A DNA stretch of 64,000 nt from Mytilus galloprovincialis (lineage: Eukaryota > Mollusca > Bivalvia > Mytilida > Mytilidae). The stretch spans positions 37,568,602-37,632,601 of the forward strand of contig NC_134850.1 of the NCBI RefSeq assembly GCF_965363235.1. Reading direction: 5' to 3'. Positions 37,291 to 48,726 of this stretch are shown here, piece by piece (position 1 is the stretch's first letter; every line of letters begins with the position of its first letter). A model generated the notes under the pieces. It had not been told where the DNA came from. It worked only from the letters and a program-made list of their open reading frames with translations, and ran no database searches. The position numbers and the translations under genes are program-made.

Positions 37291-37708
37291 GATTTTCACT
37301 TTTGACACGAATAGGTCGGGTTGACATTACTGTCATCGGAGATAATATTGAGATAAATGGGATAAAACGGACCGTCAAAAAGGTCTAGAGGAGCACATCA
37401 GTAGAACCTTAACATTAATAAGTAATACTTACCAAAATTTCTCTAATTAAAGAACTATATAACTGAAATTTCACAAAGATAACGGTAAACATTTTGTTGA
37501 TGGTGATGATGCTATTATCGATCCGTTGAATTCAGGGTCAACGGAATTTTTTGTTTTTATAAGGAAACTAGATAAAAATAAAGTATCGTATAGATTTTTA
37601 AAACAAACCGAAGTATACAGTATATCGAACATCCTTTTATTTAATTCAGTCATTTTGTTTTCTTTTTTTTCCCTTTACTCATCCCTTATTTACGTAAATA
37701 TGTCTAGA

Positions 37709-37830
37709 CAGTGGTGAATCCAGAACTTTTCCTAAGGGGGGCCCGCTTCAGTCATGCTTCAATGATTCCCTATATAATCAACCAAATTTTTCCCACGAAG
37801 GACCCCCCCCCCCCCCTGGATCCGCTCTTG
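37709..37830. mobile_element. CAGTGGCGGATCC-type TIR element
   Basis: Left end CAGTGGTGAATCCAGAAC; right end CTGGATCCGCTCTTG; poly-C run inside. The left flank CTAGA equals that of the copy at 38170, because both sit in a tandemly duplicated unit of about 465 bases. Confidence 0.55.
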
Positions 37831-38169
37831 GTTCCATCTTGGTTCTATTCTAGATCATTCTAATGTTCCCGTTGAACGTAACAGAAAATAACCGCAAGTC
37901 TCCGAATAAAAAAATAAAGTAGGTCAAAGACGCTAAAATTATTTTATAACATTAAACATTTTAGCATCGACGGTAAAGGAAGCTATAAGGTATTTATTTT
38001 CTCATTTTAATTATTTTGATAAGAAAACTAGATAAAAATAAAGCATCGTATAATATTTTTAAAACAAACCGAAGTATACAGTACATCGAACATCTTTTTA
38101 TTTAATTCAGTCATGCTGTTTTCTTTTTTTTTCCTTTACTCATCCCTTATTTACGTAAATATGTCTAGA

Positions 38170-38292
38170 CAGTGGCGGATCCAGAACTTTTCCTAAGGGG
38201 GCCCGCTTCATTCATGCTTCAATGATTCCCTATATAATCAACCAAATTTCCCCCACAAAGGGTTTGGGGGGCGCCCCCTGGATCCACCTATG
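38170..38292. mobile_element. CAGTGGCGGATCC-type TIR element with 5-bp target duplication
   Basis: Left end CAGTGGCGGATCCAGAAC, right end CTGGATCCACCTATG. CTAGA flanks it at 38165-38169 and 38293-38297. It supports a five-base duplication for this family, as at 12100. Confidence 0.65.
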
Positions 38293-39645
38293 CTAGAAGT
38301 TTTAAAACCACCCAATTAGGACATGTTGTTTATATGGCTAACGATATGTGCATCTAGCCACTTGACCAGTTGACGACTTGCATATATATTTGATTGCACA
38401 TTTATTATCAAGTTCGACTGAATTTATTTAATGGATTTTTAATAATGTCAGATTTGAAAGAAATACATGTGAAGTATATGTTAGAAATCTTTTTGTTCAA
38501 AACAGAATGTTAAAAGACATATAAAGGAAAGTTATGATCAATAAGTTGGTAAGCTTTAATTAGTTGGAAAAAAAGTTATAAATATAAAATGTATAATTAT
38601 GTACAATAAATTGGCAAATTTGATACTCATGCAGTCGTTGTGAAGGGCATGCATATAATCATTCGGCCAAAAATAAATAAATCAAGATTAAGATTGAATA
38701 TTATTTTTATGATAAAATTAATTGTACATGTGTTAATGACAGTGCTAGTGGGATATGTATCACCAGCACAATAGTAAGAACTTCTGTGTTGGCGCCATGA
38801 TTTAGGAACATAAAGAGTTACACTAGTCCGTCTGTCCCGAATGTCCCATAAAAACGGGTTCTGCTCTTCTTACTTTAGTTTGCCTCAATCAAATACTTCA
38901 AAACCTAAACACAATATATAAAAGGAGCTGATGCATGAGTGCCAATGAGAACTCTCCACAAGAGACATAATGACACAGAAATTAACAATTATACAATGTA
39001 GCCTAGGTCACCAACACGGTCTTCAACAATGGGCAAGGTTCATACCGCAAAGTCAGCTTTTAAAGGCACCGACATGACAATGTAAAACAATTCAAACGAG
39101 AAAACAAACGGTATAAGTTATGTACAAAAAATAAACGAAAAACAAAATAGGCACGTGCATATAAAATAAGGCGGGGTTAAACATGTTAGCGGGATCTCAA
39201 CCCTCCCCCGTATGTGGCATGAGTGCCAATAAGAATTCTCCACAAAAGACCAGATCACACAAACACTAAAAACTATGGGTCATATGCAGCTTTCAACAAT
39301 GAGCAAAGTCAATACCGCATATAGTTATCAATAAAAGGCACTGAAATGACATTGTAAAACAATATTCAAACGAGAAAATAAACAAACAAATTTATGTAAA
39401 AAAAATGAACGAAAAACAAGTATGTAACACATAAAAAACGACATTCATTGAATTACAGGCTCCTGACTTACCACAAGCACATACATACCGAATAAGGCGG
39501 GGTTGAACATGTAAGCGGGATCCCCACCTCAACACAAAATCAAATTTGAAATTTGTAAGTGTCACTTTTACCGTTCAAGAGTTATCATGTCCCTTTAAAA
39601 AATATAAGAAGTGCTGACTATTTCGTTTCCTTTGTCTTAAATAAG

Positions 39646-39869
39646 GAGGCCCCTCATGGGGGGTCCTAGTAATCACATAATCACCATTTTTTTGCCAATA
39701 TAATCACATAATCATTAAATATTTGCTTATCTTTAGTAATCAAATTATCATAAACTAAAAATAAAGTCCTAGGTAATCAAATAATCATGAAATATTTGGC
39801 TTAATAATCAAATAATCATTAAAAAAACGGCCAAGTAATCACATAATCAAAAACCCCATGAGGGCCCTC
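39646..39869. mobile_element. TIR element with internal TAATCACATAATCA tandem repeats
   Basis: Left end GAGGCCCCTCATGGGG; inverse of the right end GAGGGCCCTCATGGGG (15 of 16). The six-base duplication AATAAG is at 39640-39645 and 39870-39875. The paralogous site near 46640 lacks the element, an empty site. The interior is about six degenerate units of 30-35 bases built on GTAATCACATAATCA. Confidence 0.8.
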
Positions 39870-41108
39870 AATAAGTCTGACTCAATCAAATGTTATGAAC
39901 CTTATACGCGATTCACATTACCCCATAACACAGATCTGTGAAGCTCAATATTGGGTCACGATGGCGTCACTGTTCATGTTTTTTTTATATGTAAAAAGTT
40001 GTGGTACGATTACCAATGATACAAATGTCAACCCGGAGCCTTGAGATAGGAAAACTGCTAAATCTATTGTTTCTGTTCTTTAACTTTAATTTGCCTCAGC
40101 CAAATGTTTTGAAACTTATTCACAATGCTTATGGTCACAAAACGGTCAAAATTACGCGAATCCTGCATCTATATGTGGAAGTTTACTCATTTTTTTCACA
40201 AGCAGGGGCATCTGTGATTAATAGACATATTCTACATTTACTTCAGTAATCAGCTTATTTTCTTCCATTGAATTCTTTTTTAAATAAACTGAACTTGCAC
40301 ATTTTTTTTCAGGATCTCGGTGCAGTTTGGTAACAGACAGTGATATCAAGTTAAATGTGACCAACTTAACAAAGTGTTTCACTAGATTGAGCTCTTTGTG
40401 TAAGTGTACTTTAATGGTTCTTAGCATTGAGTTCAGTTTATTGATATGCGTATACCTTCTGTGTGAATTTTTATGATGTAAAAGCAGACTATTCATACCT
40501 ACATGTCCATGAAATGAAATCTAAGGTAAAATGATTGAAAAATTTTGCATTATCTATCACAGCTGGCAGAACATGATGCTACTGAAGCAGTAAATTTTCT
40601 TACTTGATATTCACGGAAATTAAAGGATTTAGTTTCATCTGAACCAAACATTCTAAAAAATTGAGAATGGAAATGTGGAATGTGTAAAAGAGACAGTAAC
40701 AATGTCAAAAGAGCAGAAAGCAGTCAAAGGCCATTTATGAGTCCTCATAGCTGACTATGCGGTATGGGCTTTGCTCATTGTTGAAGGCCGTACGGGGACC
40801 TATAGTTGTTAAAGTCTGTGTCATTTTAGTCTTTTGTGGATAGTTGTCTCATTGGCAACCATACCACATCTTCTTTTTTATATCTTCAACAAAGCGAGAA
40901 AATCCCTCTTCCAGAGGCGGGCTTCAGATGGCCCTTAACAAAATGTGTACCAGTTCAAACTTCAAATTATAAAATCAACTTACAATTAAAAATATACAAG
41001 ACTAACAAAAACCAGAGACTCCTGACTTGACGTCAATGTAATCATACCAAGAGACACATCCAATATGCAAAGGCTGCATTAGATACAGTAAAACAAGGTC
41101 AAGGTGAT

Positions 41109-42212
41109 ATGGAAAGTGAATTTAATGACAACGTACGAGACGATATGGTTAGACAGAGAAATACAGTCGAGACGGAACGAAATTTTGAAGTTAATCCGGG
41201 TGTTTCGTATTTTGAAAATAATAACAGTCAAGAACGAAAATGGGGAAATGCACCACGATTTTGCCGTGAACAGTTGCCGATTGCTGGACATCCTGCTACA
41301 ATTCGTCCAGATGCTTATAGTGGATCAGATGACTGGGAAGAATATTTTTCGCATTTTCAAGATTGTGCAGAACTTGGCAGATGGAGTACGGAAGATCGAG
41401 TATTGACACTTGCTGCAAGTTTAAAGGGCCCTGCGAGAACTTTTTATATGAGCCTTCCTACACATGAACGCCGACCTTACAGTATTCTTGTCCGACACTT
41501 AGAAGAAAGATTCGGAAGTGCCCGTCAACAAAACAGATGGTTATCTCGTTTTGAAATGAGAACAAGAAATTCAGGTGAAACAGTTGCTGCTCTCGGTGAT
41601 GACCTCCGCCAGATGGTACAAAAAGCTTATTGTAATTTAGATTCATTGGCACAAGAAGTGTTAGCGCTCAATCAGTTATACAAGTCGATTCCTATAGAAA
41701 TGAAATGTCGATGTGTAGATCGAGAATGTAAAACGGTCGCTGACGCTGTGGATATAATTGAAAGATATGAGGCTCTTTTAGGGGAGTCAAGTCAAAAGAA
41801 AACTAGTGTCCGCTCAGTTTCTTATGAAAATTGTAGTGAAAATGAATTAGATATGGAATGGCAAAATAATGGTGACCAAAATGTCAGATTAATTTCCCAA
41901 CAGCCAAATAATGACAGAATCATTCAAATGCTTCTAAGTAGAATGGATCAGTTAGAAAATCAGATTCGGAATACGAACAACCGATCCAACTTTAAATTTG
42001 GCCGCAACAATTACCAAAACGGGAGTAATACACAGAATCAACGGACCTGCTTCATTTGTGACTCACCTGATCATTTTTATAGACAATGTTCTATGTCTAA
42101 TGATCATGAATTTAGGGAGAATAAACCCCCGAATTCACAGAATTTAAGAAATTTCAGACCAAATACAACTATGGAAACGGTTCAGGGAGACAACCGTCCG
42201 TTTATTCAATAG
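41109..42212 (+). CDS. Retrotransposon Gag protein, intact ORF
   Basis: A 367-residue Gag-like polyprotein. Residues about 72-225 look like a retrotransposon Gag capsid core (WEEYFSHFQDCAEL, LAASLKGPARTFY, VRHLEERFGS, LNQLYKSIP). A CCHC zinc knuckle lies at residues 314-327 (C-x2-C-x4-H-x4-C), typical of a nucleocapsid that binds RNA. The tail is Asn/Arg-rich. The reading frame is open upstream of the ATG to 41031, across the breakpoint, so the true N-terminus in the parent element may differ. No protease, reverse transcriptase or RNase H follows in frame. The ORF has no internal stop although the element is broken, so it is either young or retained. Confidence 0.85.
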   Translation: MESEFNDNVRDDMVRQRNTVETERNFEVNPGVSYFENNNSQERKWGNAPRFCREQLPIAGHPATIRPDAYSGSDDWEEYFSHFQDCAELGRWSTEDRVLTLAASLKGPARTFYMSLPTHERRPYSILVRHLEERFGSARQQNRWLSRFEMRTRNSGETVAALGDDLRQMVQKAYCNLDSLAQEVLALNQLYKSIPIEMKCRCVDRECKTVADAVDIIERYEALLGESSQKKTSVRSVSYENCSENELDMEWQNNGDQNVRLISQQPNNDRIIQMLLSRMDQLENQIRNTNNRSNFKFGRNNYQNGSNTQNQRTCFICDSPDHFYRQCSMSNDHEFRENKPPNSQNLRNFRPNTTMETVQGDNRPFIQ

Positions 42213-42447
42213 GTCGGGAGTTGACGGTTACAGAAGTCGTATTTTATGTTAATTAAATGATTTTAAAGATGTTGGAATGCAATTATAATTAATAGCAGAA
42301 TAAATCAAACAGGGGGTCAAGAAAAATAACAGATAATGGATTTTATATGCATGGTTCAGTTTATGGACAAACATAAGAGAACTCTGGCAAAATATGTTTT
42401 ATGAAAATAATGTGATTATTTGTGATATTACCTTGATAAAATTTTAG

Positions 42448-42573
42448 AACAAGATTTATTATTTAAATTCGTGCAGTACCAATAAATTACGGAATATTGA
42501 AGTGACAAAGAAAGCAGGAAAAGTATTTCACATAGATAGACTCGCAGAATATAATGGAAACAGTTTAAAGTGA
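42448..42573 (+). pseudogene. Remnant of pol C-terminus (integrase end)
   Basis: An open stretch ending at TGA 42571-42573 encodes KAGKVFHIDRLAEYNG, resembling the V-x-H-V-D-R-L-x-P-Y end of Ty3/gypsy integrases. The rest of pol is deleted between 42213 and here. Confidence 0.55.
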
Positions 42574-42741
42574 CAAAAGAAAGTGTCTCATAATCTAGCA
42601 AGAAGTAAAGTTAAAACCAGAGAAGAGGACAAGACGCCATTCAAGATTTATTGTGCTTGTGTGTTTAAATGTGTATCACTCGTTATTTTTTATTTTTTTA
42701 TGAATAAGATTATTCATGTGTTGAGATATATGAAGAAGTAT

Positions 42742-42815
42742 TGGTGCAGTGTTGTGAATGCATCCAGTTGTTATGTGATGGTGCAGTGTTGTGAATGCAT
42801 CCAGTTGTTATGTGA
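42742..42815 (+). repeat. Two perfect tandem copies of 37 bases
   Basis: TGGTGCAGTGTTGTGAATGC with its continuation is repeated exactly once, second copy from 42779. It lies in the retroelement's untranslated 3' part. Confidence 0.85.
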
Positions 42816-43268
42816 TATTTCTAGAAACGTAGCCCAGATTTGCCTATAGGGACTGATCACCCCAGAGTTGGTTGAAAAGAGGGGGTTTTCTAGAAAATTT
42901 GGTGGAATATTGTGATATTTCCAAGGTAGTTAATAATTATAGTTGCAGCGTCAACAGAAATTATTATTTGATGTTAAAGTGATACTGTGGTTTTGTAGAT
43001 AAGTGGAAGAAATTCGTGAATGGCTCTAGTGTTTCTCTATGGTTTTTAAATGTGTCCGATGTCATGTCAGAAATTGCTGAGTGTAATAGTGAAAATTATC
43101 TACAGATGACAGAAAGATGATTTCCCTGAAGATACAGAAGTGTGGATGATATAATTAAACAGTGTGAATATATTCCATTAAAGATTGAAGAGCACAAAGA
43201 CTATAAGTAAAATATAAAAGTACTAGTATCTGTTACCTCCAGAAAATACAGGAGTATTTTAAGACTTG

Positions 43269-44308
43269 GGTGGGGGAAATTGTGACAAATCTTGACTTAT
43301 TATTGTTATTATTTAGCGTATTATTTATTGTATATGACATATATTTATTTGAATATTGCCGGGTGGTCAACTTCTCGGGTGTGCACAAACACTGGTAAAT
43401 GCATTGACTTTCATACTCATGATTTAAACTATTTGTACTTTGCAAGTGATAAGGGCCAGTTTTATATGTATATCTTGGTAATGTTTACCTATGAAATACT
43501 TTGATTATCCCGTCATAGTGATTTATTTTGACAAATATCGTCGTGAGATTCAACTTGTTTACATCTGCCATGACACCGTTCTGTACTTTCACTTTGCGAT
43601 CTCATATTATTATTTGTTTAAGTTAACACTTTATCAATGCATGTGAATTGCGTATTTATTATGTTTGTGCCTCCCTTTTCATTAACATTGTATTTATTTA
43701 TGATAGAACAGGGTTTTCATTGATCTCATTTAAGCATTATATCTAATGCGTAAGGTTATGTAAATTACACCCAAGTTCATACGCCGTATCGAGAAAGGAA
43801 TTTACTGTCCGTTTAAAAATAGCATTATGTAGAAATGTCCTTTTGGTTTTATTTGCTTTTAAATATAATTCGGACAAGAAGGACAAAATGAGGACAACTC
43901 AATAACGAGTCTTTATTTAATAATAACGAAATCTGATTGTCTTCTTGAACGTTTCAAGCCAAAAGACGTAAGAAACGTTGCTTTTGATTGGGCGATTAGA
44001 TGTTTACTCTAACGTCATAGTAAGTGCCAAAACACAAAAATAGGAGCCTGTAGACAGACATGTCAATTCTGAATCAATCTCTTGAACCGTCAACTACCTT
44101 TTATATTGACCACCCGATTTATTGCTTTATCTGTTGAATGATGAATGTGTATTTGATGTTTATTATATTGAAAGAAGAAGTCAAAATACTGTTGAAATAA
44201 ATATCATTGTTATGTTTATTACAAATCTGTTTCTTCACACTGCCGTCGATTCCACTCCTCCTGAATAATGGTTAAACAGAAATTTATAGTAACCCTAGGT
44301 TTGTTACA
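43269..44308 (+). repeat. Polypurine tract and 3' long terminal repeat
   Basis: GGTGGGGGAAA at about 43270-43279 is a polypurine tract. The LTR runs from TGTGACAAATC at 43281 to TTGTTACA at 44308, with TG...CA ends. An AATAAA polyadenylation signal is at 44196-44201. Beyond 44308 the sequence again matches the empty paralogue (ATATCT-AGAAGATGTGG). Confidence 0.65.
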
Positions 44309-44989
44309 ATATCTTAGAAGATGTGGTACGAATGCCAATCATACAGTTAATTCTCCATTTAATTCAAACAAAATATACAAGTTTTACATTGAGGACAAAG
44401 GTCAAGCTCATATGAAGTATCTCGTGCCAATAGACTCATATAGAAAACCTAGGGCAGAGACAGAAACACAAGACATATAATAACTAAACTCAATTGAATG
44501 GAACTTGTATTGCAGGTCACTACAATTGCCTTCAACAAAGAATATAAACTCTCGCAACAAAGCAAGATTAACCCCGTCTTTCACTAAAGTTTGAGCAGGA
44601 TTCTTTGCAACGATTATCTTAACACATATAATTGAGAATCGAGTCGTGCAGTTATGTCAAGAAATAAAAACGGTAAGATTAAACATTAAAACAGTAAAAA
44701 CTAGCCTAAGGGTTTACCATTAATTTTTAACCCAACCATATGATAGTACTATGGTAAACTTATGGATACACATGATACAGTCATGAAATTGAATATTTGA
44801 AATAGTACGACCAGAACAATACAAGACAGAGTTGTAAACAAAAGAAAGTAATGATGCATATCGAATTTTTAATTCCAATGCACAAATTAGGAACCGTAGT
44901 TTTCATTCAATTTATTTATCTAAAATGTACGCTTGGGTTAAACAATGGAAATTAACACTGTATATTTATATAAACGATCAATCTTGTAT
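44309..44989. repeat. Segmental duplication, copy 1, second part
   Basis: Aligns with 47830-48724 and has lost about 250 internal bases that correspond to 47960-48220. Confidence 0.7.
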
Positions 44990-47900
44990 ACTAAATAAAT
45001 AAATGATTTGGAAAATACATTGAAGGTATAAAAAGTCATGAGAATTCCGAATGCAATTAGGTTATATCCGGGCACTCTGGTTCTAAACCTTGGTTCCGTC
45101 TGGGTTTTTTGGTTCTGAACCTTGGTTCTTTGGTTCGAAACCATGGTAACTGGTTCAACATCCGGGTTGTTTGGTTGAGGCAACCCAACTTCTTGGTTCC
45201 ATCTGGGTTCTATTCTAGATCATTCTAATGTTCCCGTTGAACATAACAGAAGAAAACCGCAAGTCTCCGAATAAAAAGGTAAAGTTGGTCAAAGACGCTA
45301 AAATTATTTTATAACATTAAACATTTTAGCATCGACGGTAAAGGAAGCTATAAATGCATCTACCCACTTGACCAGTTGACGACTTGCATATATATTTGAT
45401 TGCACATTTATTATCAAGTTCGACTGAATTTTATTTAATGGTTTTTTAATAATGTCAGATTAGACAGAAATACATGTGAAGTATATGTAACAAATCTTTT
45501 TGTTCAAAACAGAATGTTAAAAGACATATAAAGGAAAGTGATGATTAATAAGTTGGTAAGCTAAATAATTAGTTGGAAAAAAAAGTTATAAAATATAAAA
45601 AAAATGTATAATTATGTACAATAAATTTGTCAAATTTGATACTCATTCAGTCATTGTGAAGGATCGCATATAATCATTCGGCCAAAAAGAAAGAAATCAA
45701 AATTAAGATTAATCATTTTTATAATAAAACTATGTGTACATGTGTTAATGACAGTGCTAGTGAGATGTGTATCACCAGCAGAATAGTCAGAACTTCTGTG
45801 TTGGCGCCATGATTTAGGGGCATAAAGAGTTACACTAGTCCGTCTGTCCCGAACGTCCCATAAAAACGGGTTCCGCTCTTCTTACTTTAGTTTGCCTCAA
45901 CCAAATACTACAAAACTTATACACACTATATAAAAGAAGCTGGTGCATGAGTGCCAATTAGAACTCTCCACAAGAGACATAATGACACAGAAATTAACAA
46001 TTATACAATGTAGCCTAGGTCACCACACGGCCTTCAACAATAAGCAAGGTTCATACCGCAAAGTCAGCTATTAAAGGTCCCGACATGACAATGTAAAACA
46101 ATTCAAACGAGAAAACAAACGGTCTAATTTATGTACAAAAAATAAACGAAAAACAAAATAGGCACGTGCATATAAAATAAGGCGGGATTAAACATGTTAG
46201 CGGAATCCCAACCCTCCCCTTATGTGGCATGAGTGCCAATGAGAACTCTCCACAAAAGACCAGATGACACAAACACTAACAACTATAGGTCATATACAGC
46301 TTTCAACAATGAGCAAAGTCAATACCGCATATAGTCAGCAATAAAAGGCACTGAAATGACATTGTAAAACAATATTCAAACGAGAAAATAAACGAACAAA
46401 TTTATGTACAAAAAATGAACGAAAAAAAGTATGTAACAAATAAAAAACGACTTTCATTGAATTACAGGCTCCTGACTTACCAGGCACATACATACCGAAT
46501 AAGGCGGGGTTGAACATGTAAGCGGGATCCCCACCTCAACACAAAATCAAAATTTTTAAGTGTCACTTTTACGGTTTAAGAGTTATCATGTCCCTTTAAA
46601 AACATAAGAAGTGCTGACTCTTTCGTTTCCTTTCTCTTAAACAAGTCTGACTCAATCAAATGTTAGGAACCTTATACGCGATTCACATTACCCCATAAAA
46701 CAGATCTATTAAGTTCGATATTGGGTCCCGATGGCGTCGCTGTTCATGAGTTTTTAGATGTAAAAAGTTGTGGTACGAGTACCAATGATACAAATGTCAA
46801 CCCGGAGCCTTGAGTTAGGAAAACTGCTAAATCTATTGTTTCCGTTTTTGAACTTTAATTTGTCTCAACCAAATGTTTTGAAACTTATTCACAATGCTTA
46901 TGGTCACAAAACGGTCAAAATTACGCGAATCTATATGTGAAAGTTTACTAATTTTTTTTCAGGATCTCGGTGCAGTTTGGTAACAGACAGTGAGATTTCA
47001 AGTTAAATGTGACCAACTTAACAAAGTGTTTCACTAGATTGAGCTCTCTGTCTAAGTGTACTTTATATGTTCTCAGCATTGAGTTCAGTTTATTGATATG
47101 CGTATACCTTCTGTGTGAATTTTTATGATGTAAAAGCAGACTATCCATACCTACATGTCCATGAAATGAAATCTAAGGTAAAATGATTGAAACATTTTGC
47201 ATTATCTATCACAACTTGCAGCACACGATGCTACTGAATCAGTAAATTTTCTTACTTGATATTCACGGAAATTAAAGGATTTAGTTTCATCCGAACCAAA
47301 CATTCTTAAAAATTGAGAATGGAAATGTGGAATGTGTAAAAGAGACAGTAACCATGTCAAAAGAGCAGAAAGCAGTAAAAAGCCACTAATGGGTCCTCAT
47401 AACTGACTATGCGGTATGGGCTTTGCTCATTTTTGAAGGCCGTACGGTGACCTATAATTGTCAATGTCTGTGTCATTTTGGTCTTTTGTGGATAGTTGTC
47501 TCATTGGCAATCATACCACATCATCTTTTTTATATCTTCAACAAAGCGAGAAAATCCCTCGCCCAGAGGCGGGCTTCAGATGTCCCTTAATAAAATGTGT
47601 ACCAGTTCAAACTCCAAATCATAAAATAAACTTACAATTAAAAACATACAAGACTAACAAAAACCAGAGAGTCCTGACTTGACGTCAATGTAATCATACC
47701 AAGAGACACATCCAATATGCAAAGGTCAAGAGTCAAAAAGTCATAGTCTGGTAAAAAAACCACACAAAGCGGATTTTGAGAAAAGGGCCATCGTGGTACA
47801 CAAAACTAACAATATATCTATGTATCTAATATATCTAAGAAGATGTGGTACGAGTGCCAATCATACAGTTAATTCTCCATTTAATTCAAACAAAATATAC

Positions 47901-48724
47901 AAGTTTTACCTTAAGGGCAAAGGTCAAGCTCACATGAAGTTTCTCGTGCCAATAGACTCATCATCTTATGACAATACATCTACATGCCACATATTCAGAA
48001 GCAAGGTCAATTGAAAATTATATTTTGAGGTGAAGGAAATATACCGAGGAACACACTGCAACATGATGACACACCCAACGTGCATACATGTAGGTCAGGA
48101 GTCAAAAGTCAAAGTCTGATCAAATGTTCCATGTAAAAAAATACACACAGCAGTCTTGCACGAAAGCTCATCATGGTACACGTAACAATGTCTTATGTCA
48201 TGATGCACTACACATGCAAAATATAGAAAACCTAGGGCTGAGACAGAAACACAAGACATATAACTAAACTCAATTGAATAGTACTTGTATTGCAGGTCAC
48301 TACAATTGCCTTCAACAAAGAATATATACTCTCGCAACAATGCAAAGTTAAACCCGTCTTTCACTAAAGTTTGAGCAGGATTCTTTGCAACGATTATCTT
48401 ACCACATATAATTGAGAATCGAGTCGTGCAGTTATGTCAATAAATTAAAACGGTAAGATTAGACATTAAAACACTAAAAACTAGGGTTTACCATTAATTT
48501 TTAACCCAACCATATGATAGTACTATGGTAAACTTATGGAAACACATGATACAGTCATGAAATTGAATATTTGAAATAGTACGACCAGAAAAATACAAGA
48601 CAGAGTTGTAAACAAAAGAAAGTAATGATACATATCGAATTTTTAATTTATTTATTTAAAATGTACGCTTGGGTTAAATAATGGAAATTAACACTGTATA
48701 TTTATATAAACGATCAATCTTGTA
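44990..48724. repeat. Segmental duplication, copy 2 (compact)
   Basis: Joined head-to-tail to copy 1 at 44989/44990. It starts with the same sequence as 31781-31845 and ends where the GTC-headed element resumes. It lacks the retroelement and the TIR element of copy 1, so it is the better model of the ancestral unit. Two R2 copies lie at 45945-46530. No coding exon seen. Confidence 0.7.
45075..45210 (+). repeat. Degenerate GGTTC-based tandem repeat
   Basis: Short units such as TTGGTTCTGAACC, TTGGTTCGAAACC and CTTGGTTCCATCTGGG recur with 15-25 base spacing; several are small palindromes. Confidence 0.55.
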
Positions 48725-48726
48725 AT

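Larger units (their letters stand above)
32022..37558. mobile_element. 5.5 kb insertion flanked by a 10-base direct repeat
   Basis: The repeat unit that continues unbroken at 37990-38040 is here split: ATAAGGAAAC occurs at 32012-32021 and again at 37559-37568. This behaves like a target-site duplication. The insert has no clear TIR, no poly-A end and no transposase, and is itself a patchwork of repeats. Class unknown. Confidence 0.5.
37848..41072. repeat. Segmental duplication, copy 1, first part
   Basis: Aligns by eye with 45212-47716, with most lines near-identical. Differences: an extra TIR element at 39646-39869, extra sequence near 40195-40305, and a segment at 38000-38347 absent from the other copy. 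It ends where the retroelement begins. It carries two R2 copies in a row (38930-39530). Confidence 0.75.
41073..44308 (+). mobile_element. Truncated Ty3/gypsy-like LTR retrotransposon
   Basis: Comparison with the empty paralogue (47717-47829) shows foreign DNA from about 41073 to 44308. It holds an intact gag ORF, a remnant of the pol 3' end, a purine-rich tract and a 1,028-base 3' LTR. The 5' LTR, leader and nearly all of pol are missing. About 115 bases of flanking target DNA are also lost on the left, so a deletion removed the 5' end after insertion. Confidence 0.75.
31778..48726. other. About 17 kb of nested inserted DNA splitting the GTC-headed element
   Basis: Outside sequence on both sides belongs to one repeat element. 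The inside consists of a non-coding unit present twice in tandem: 31781-44989, swollen by later insertions, and 44990-48724, compact. Both start ATACTAAATAAATAAATGAT and end near GATCAATCTTGT. No terminal inverted repeat was seen at the outer borders. Confidence 0.6.

Noticed and set aside
44268..44480. Open frame sharing a segment with one at 47793-48014
   Set aside because: The similarity comes from the segmental duplication; reading frames and ends are not conserved between copies and no domain is seen.
31778..48726. Possibility that the 17 kb block is one large LTR or Helitron element
   Set aside because: The outer borders show neither TG...CA LTR ends nor a Helitron 5' TC and 3' CTRR end, and no replicase or transposase was found.
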